Shown in pieces: positions 63,202 to 64,000 of a stretch of DNA of 64,000 nt. Position 1 is the stretch's first letter; every line of letters begins with the position of its first letter. The notes under the pieces were generated by a model, which was not told the origin of the DNA, did no database searches, and saw nothing but the letters and a program-made list of their open reading frames with translations. Source of the DNA: VXYL01 sp965199915 (lineage in GTDB: Bacteria > Pseudomonadota > Gammaproteobacteria > Pseudomonadales > Azotimanducaceae); contig OZ241348.1 in assembly GCA_965199915.1 (NCBI GenBank), forward strand, positions 4,464,001 to 4,528,000, given 5' to 3'. The position numbers and the translations under genes are program-made.

Positions 63202-63513
63202 GGTTCTCCCCCCTTGACGTGCGTTCGTTCTTGATGTGACAGAGTGTAACAAGCGCTGGGTCTCACGCGGCAACCGCGAACGCCGCCGCCGTGGAGACCA
63301 TGCACTTGCCGCGGATTTCCCACGCGAAGTCGAGAGATCGCCCATATCCACGCGCGGCGCGACATTGCCAGAATGACCGCTTTCGCGCCCGACGCGAGGC
63401 GGCCATGGCACACCGAACGCAAACGCATCGACAGAAACCGTGTCGGGACAGCGTGCTACTCTCACCCGAATGCGGCCCGCACCACGCCTTGTCCGGCCGC
63501 CAGGAGGCAAACG
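63202..63513. other. Divergent intergenic region
   Basis: About 310 bp between the divergent TonB receptor and Uma2-like genes. A possible -10 TACACT faces the receptor (near 63250), but its -35 partner TTGCCG is too far (19 bp). TACTCT near 63460 could serve the Uma2-like gene. No repeats or RNA genes recognised. Confidence 0.35.
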
Positions 63514-64000
63514 ATGCCCGAAGCCGTTCTAGAGGACTCCGCACCCCGCAAGCCGGTGCGCCTGCCCGCCGATGTCACCGGGGAGACCGCGCCGCCGGGC
63601 GCCGGCCCACTCGGAGACGGCGCGCACGGCGATATGCCGGAATGGCTGGCGCAGGCGTTCGCCAAGCGCGGCCTCGAACCCCACGACGGCTGGCCGCCGG
63701 CGCACCACCTGCTCACCGAGCGCGACCTGCCGTGGGAAGAGGACGAGGAGGACATGGCTGTCCACACCGCGCATGACCAGATCAGCTTGGATCTGCGCGT
63801 TGGCTTGGAGCGGCGCTACCGCGACCGCGGCGACGTCCTGGTCGCGCACGAGCTGCTGGTCTACTTCGACGGCGCGAAGCCGAGCCGGCGTTCGGCGCGG
63901 CGCCTGTCGCCGGACCTGCTGGTGGCGTTCGGCGTGCCGCGCCGCGACCGCGGCTCGTTCACGGTTTGGGACGAAGGACGGGCGCCGGATTTCGTTCTGG
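63514..64000 (+). CDS. Uma2-family (DUF820) putative endonuclease, 3' end beyond the window
   Basis: At least 162 aa and open to the right edge. Residues ~80-160 contain VHTAHDQISLDLRVGLERRY, VLVAHELLVYFDGAKPSRR, LSPDLLVAFGVPRRDRGSF and VWDEGRAPDFVL, the Uma2/PD-(D/E)XK pattern of DUF820 proteins, with PDL as part of the active site. A proline-rich N-terminal extension (residues 1-45) is unusual. AGGAGG precedes the ATG by 6 nt. Uma2 families multiply in many genomes, often with mobile elements. Confidence 0.75.
   Translation, partial: MPEAVLEDSAPRKPVRLPADVTGETAPPGAGPLGDGAHGDMPEWLAQAFAKRGLEPHDGWPPAHHLLTERDLPWEEDEEDMAVHTAHDQISLDLRVGLERRYRDRGDVLVAHELLVYFDGAKPSRRSARRLSPDLLVAFGVPRRDRGSFTVWDEGRAPDFVL

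Overview
This window is a high-GC bacterial chromosome segment. It carries the gammaproteobacterial order tRNA-Thr, tRNA-Tyr, tRNA-Gly, tRNA-Thr, tuf, tRNA-Trp, secE, nusG, rplK, rplA, rplJ, rplL, rpoB, rpoC on the minus strand. The gene content (fur, bfr, dsbA, cytochrome c4, engB, polA, pcnB, coaX, birA) fits a gammaproteobacterium. The species cannot be named from the sequence. Several accessory families (Rpn-type and Uma2-type nucleases, MNT-HepT pair, ISAzo13-type element, NYN protein, ankyrin and TPR proteins) suggest a lineage rich in mobile and stress-related genes.

Layout. 1-3.7 kb is an accessory patch of lower GC: a decayed IS4-type transposase, a 604-aa protein built on a duplicated module, a HepT-MNT toxin-antitoxin pair and a broken second copy of the MNT gene. 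3.7-9.4 kb holds a trans-sulfuration-type PLP enzyme, a dimethylamine/trimethylamine dehydrogenase-like flavoprotein and a dimethylglycine/sarcosine dehydrogenase-like protein. 9.6-12.8 kb has an Rpn nuclease, a complete ISAzo13-type insertion sequence with visible inverted repeats, and an NYN gene behind a promoter and a very strong terminator hairpin. 12.8-24.6 kb is housekeeping: dtd, a PP-loop sulfur-transfer enzyme with a TusA partner, pcnB, a short RNase R, a xylulokinase-like kinase, dsbA, cytochrome c4, engB and a Pol I whose proofreading residues are all replaced. 24.8-29.2 kb is a MoxR ATPase / VWA / secreted phosphoesterase operon. 29.4-33.5 kb has a sulfotransferase-like gene overlapping a CoA-transferase gene, then a short SelW-type selenoprotein gene with an in-frame UGA and a SECIS-like hairpin, and small uncharacterised genes. 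33.8-47.9 kb is the RNA polymerase, ribosomal protein, tuf and tRNA region. 47.9-50.4 kb is SPOR-like gene, coaX, birA; 50.4-54.4 kb is fur, ankyrin protein, bfr, MerR-TPR protein and Ku. 54.5-63.2 kb is a probable six-gene operon: TonB receptor, PhyH dioxygenase, class II aldolase, TPR-sulfotransferase, peroxiredoxin, sulfatase. A Uma2-family gene runs off the right edge.

The most noteworthy items are the UGA-containing SelW gene (missed by ordinary ORF calling), the exonuclease-dead DNA polymerase I, the structured promoter-to-terminator leader before the NYN gene, the interspersed double-hairpin repeat found in several intergenic gaps, and the duplicated-module protein with an HNH-like C-terminus beside the toxin-antitoxin pair.
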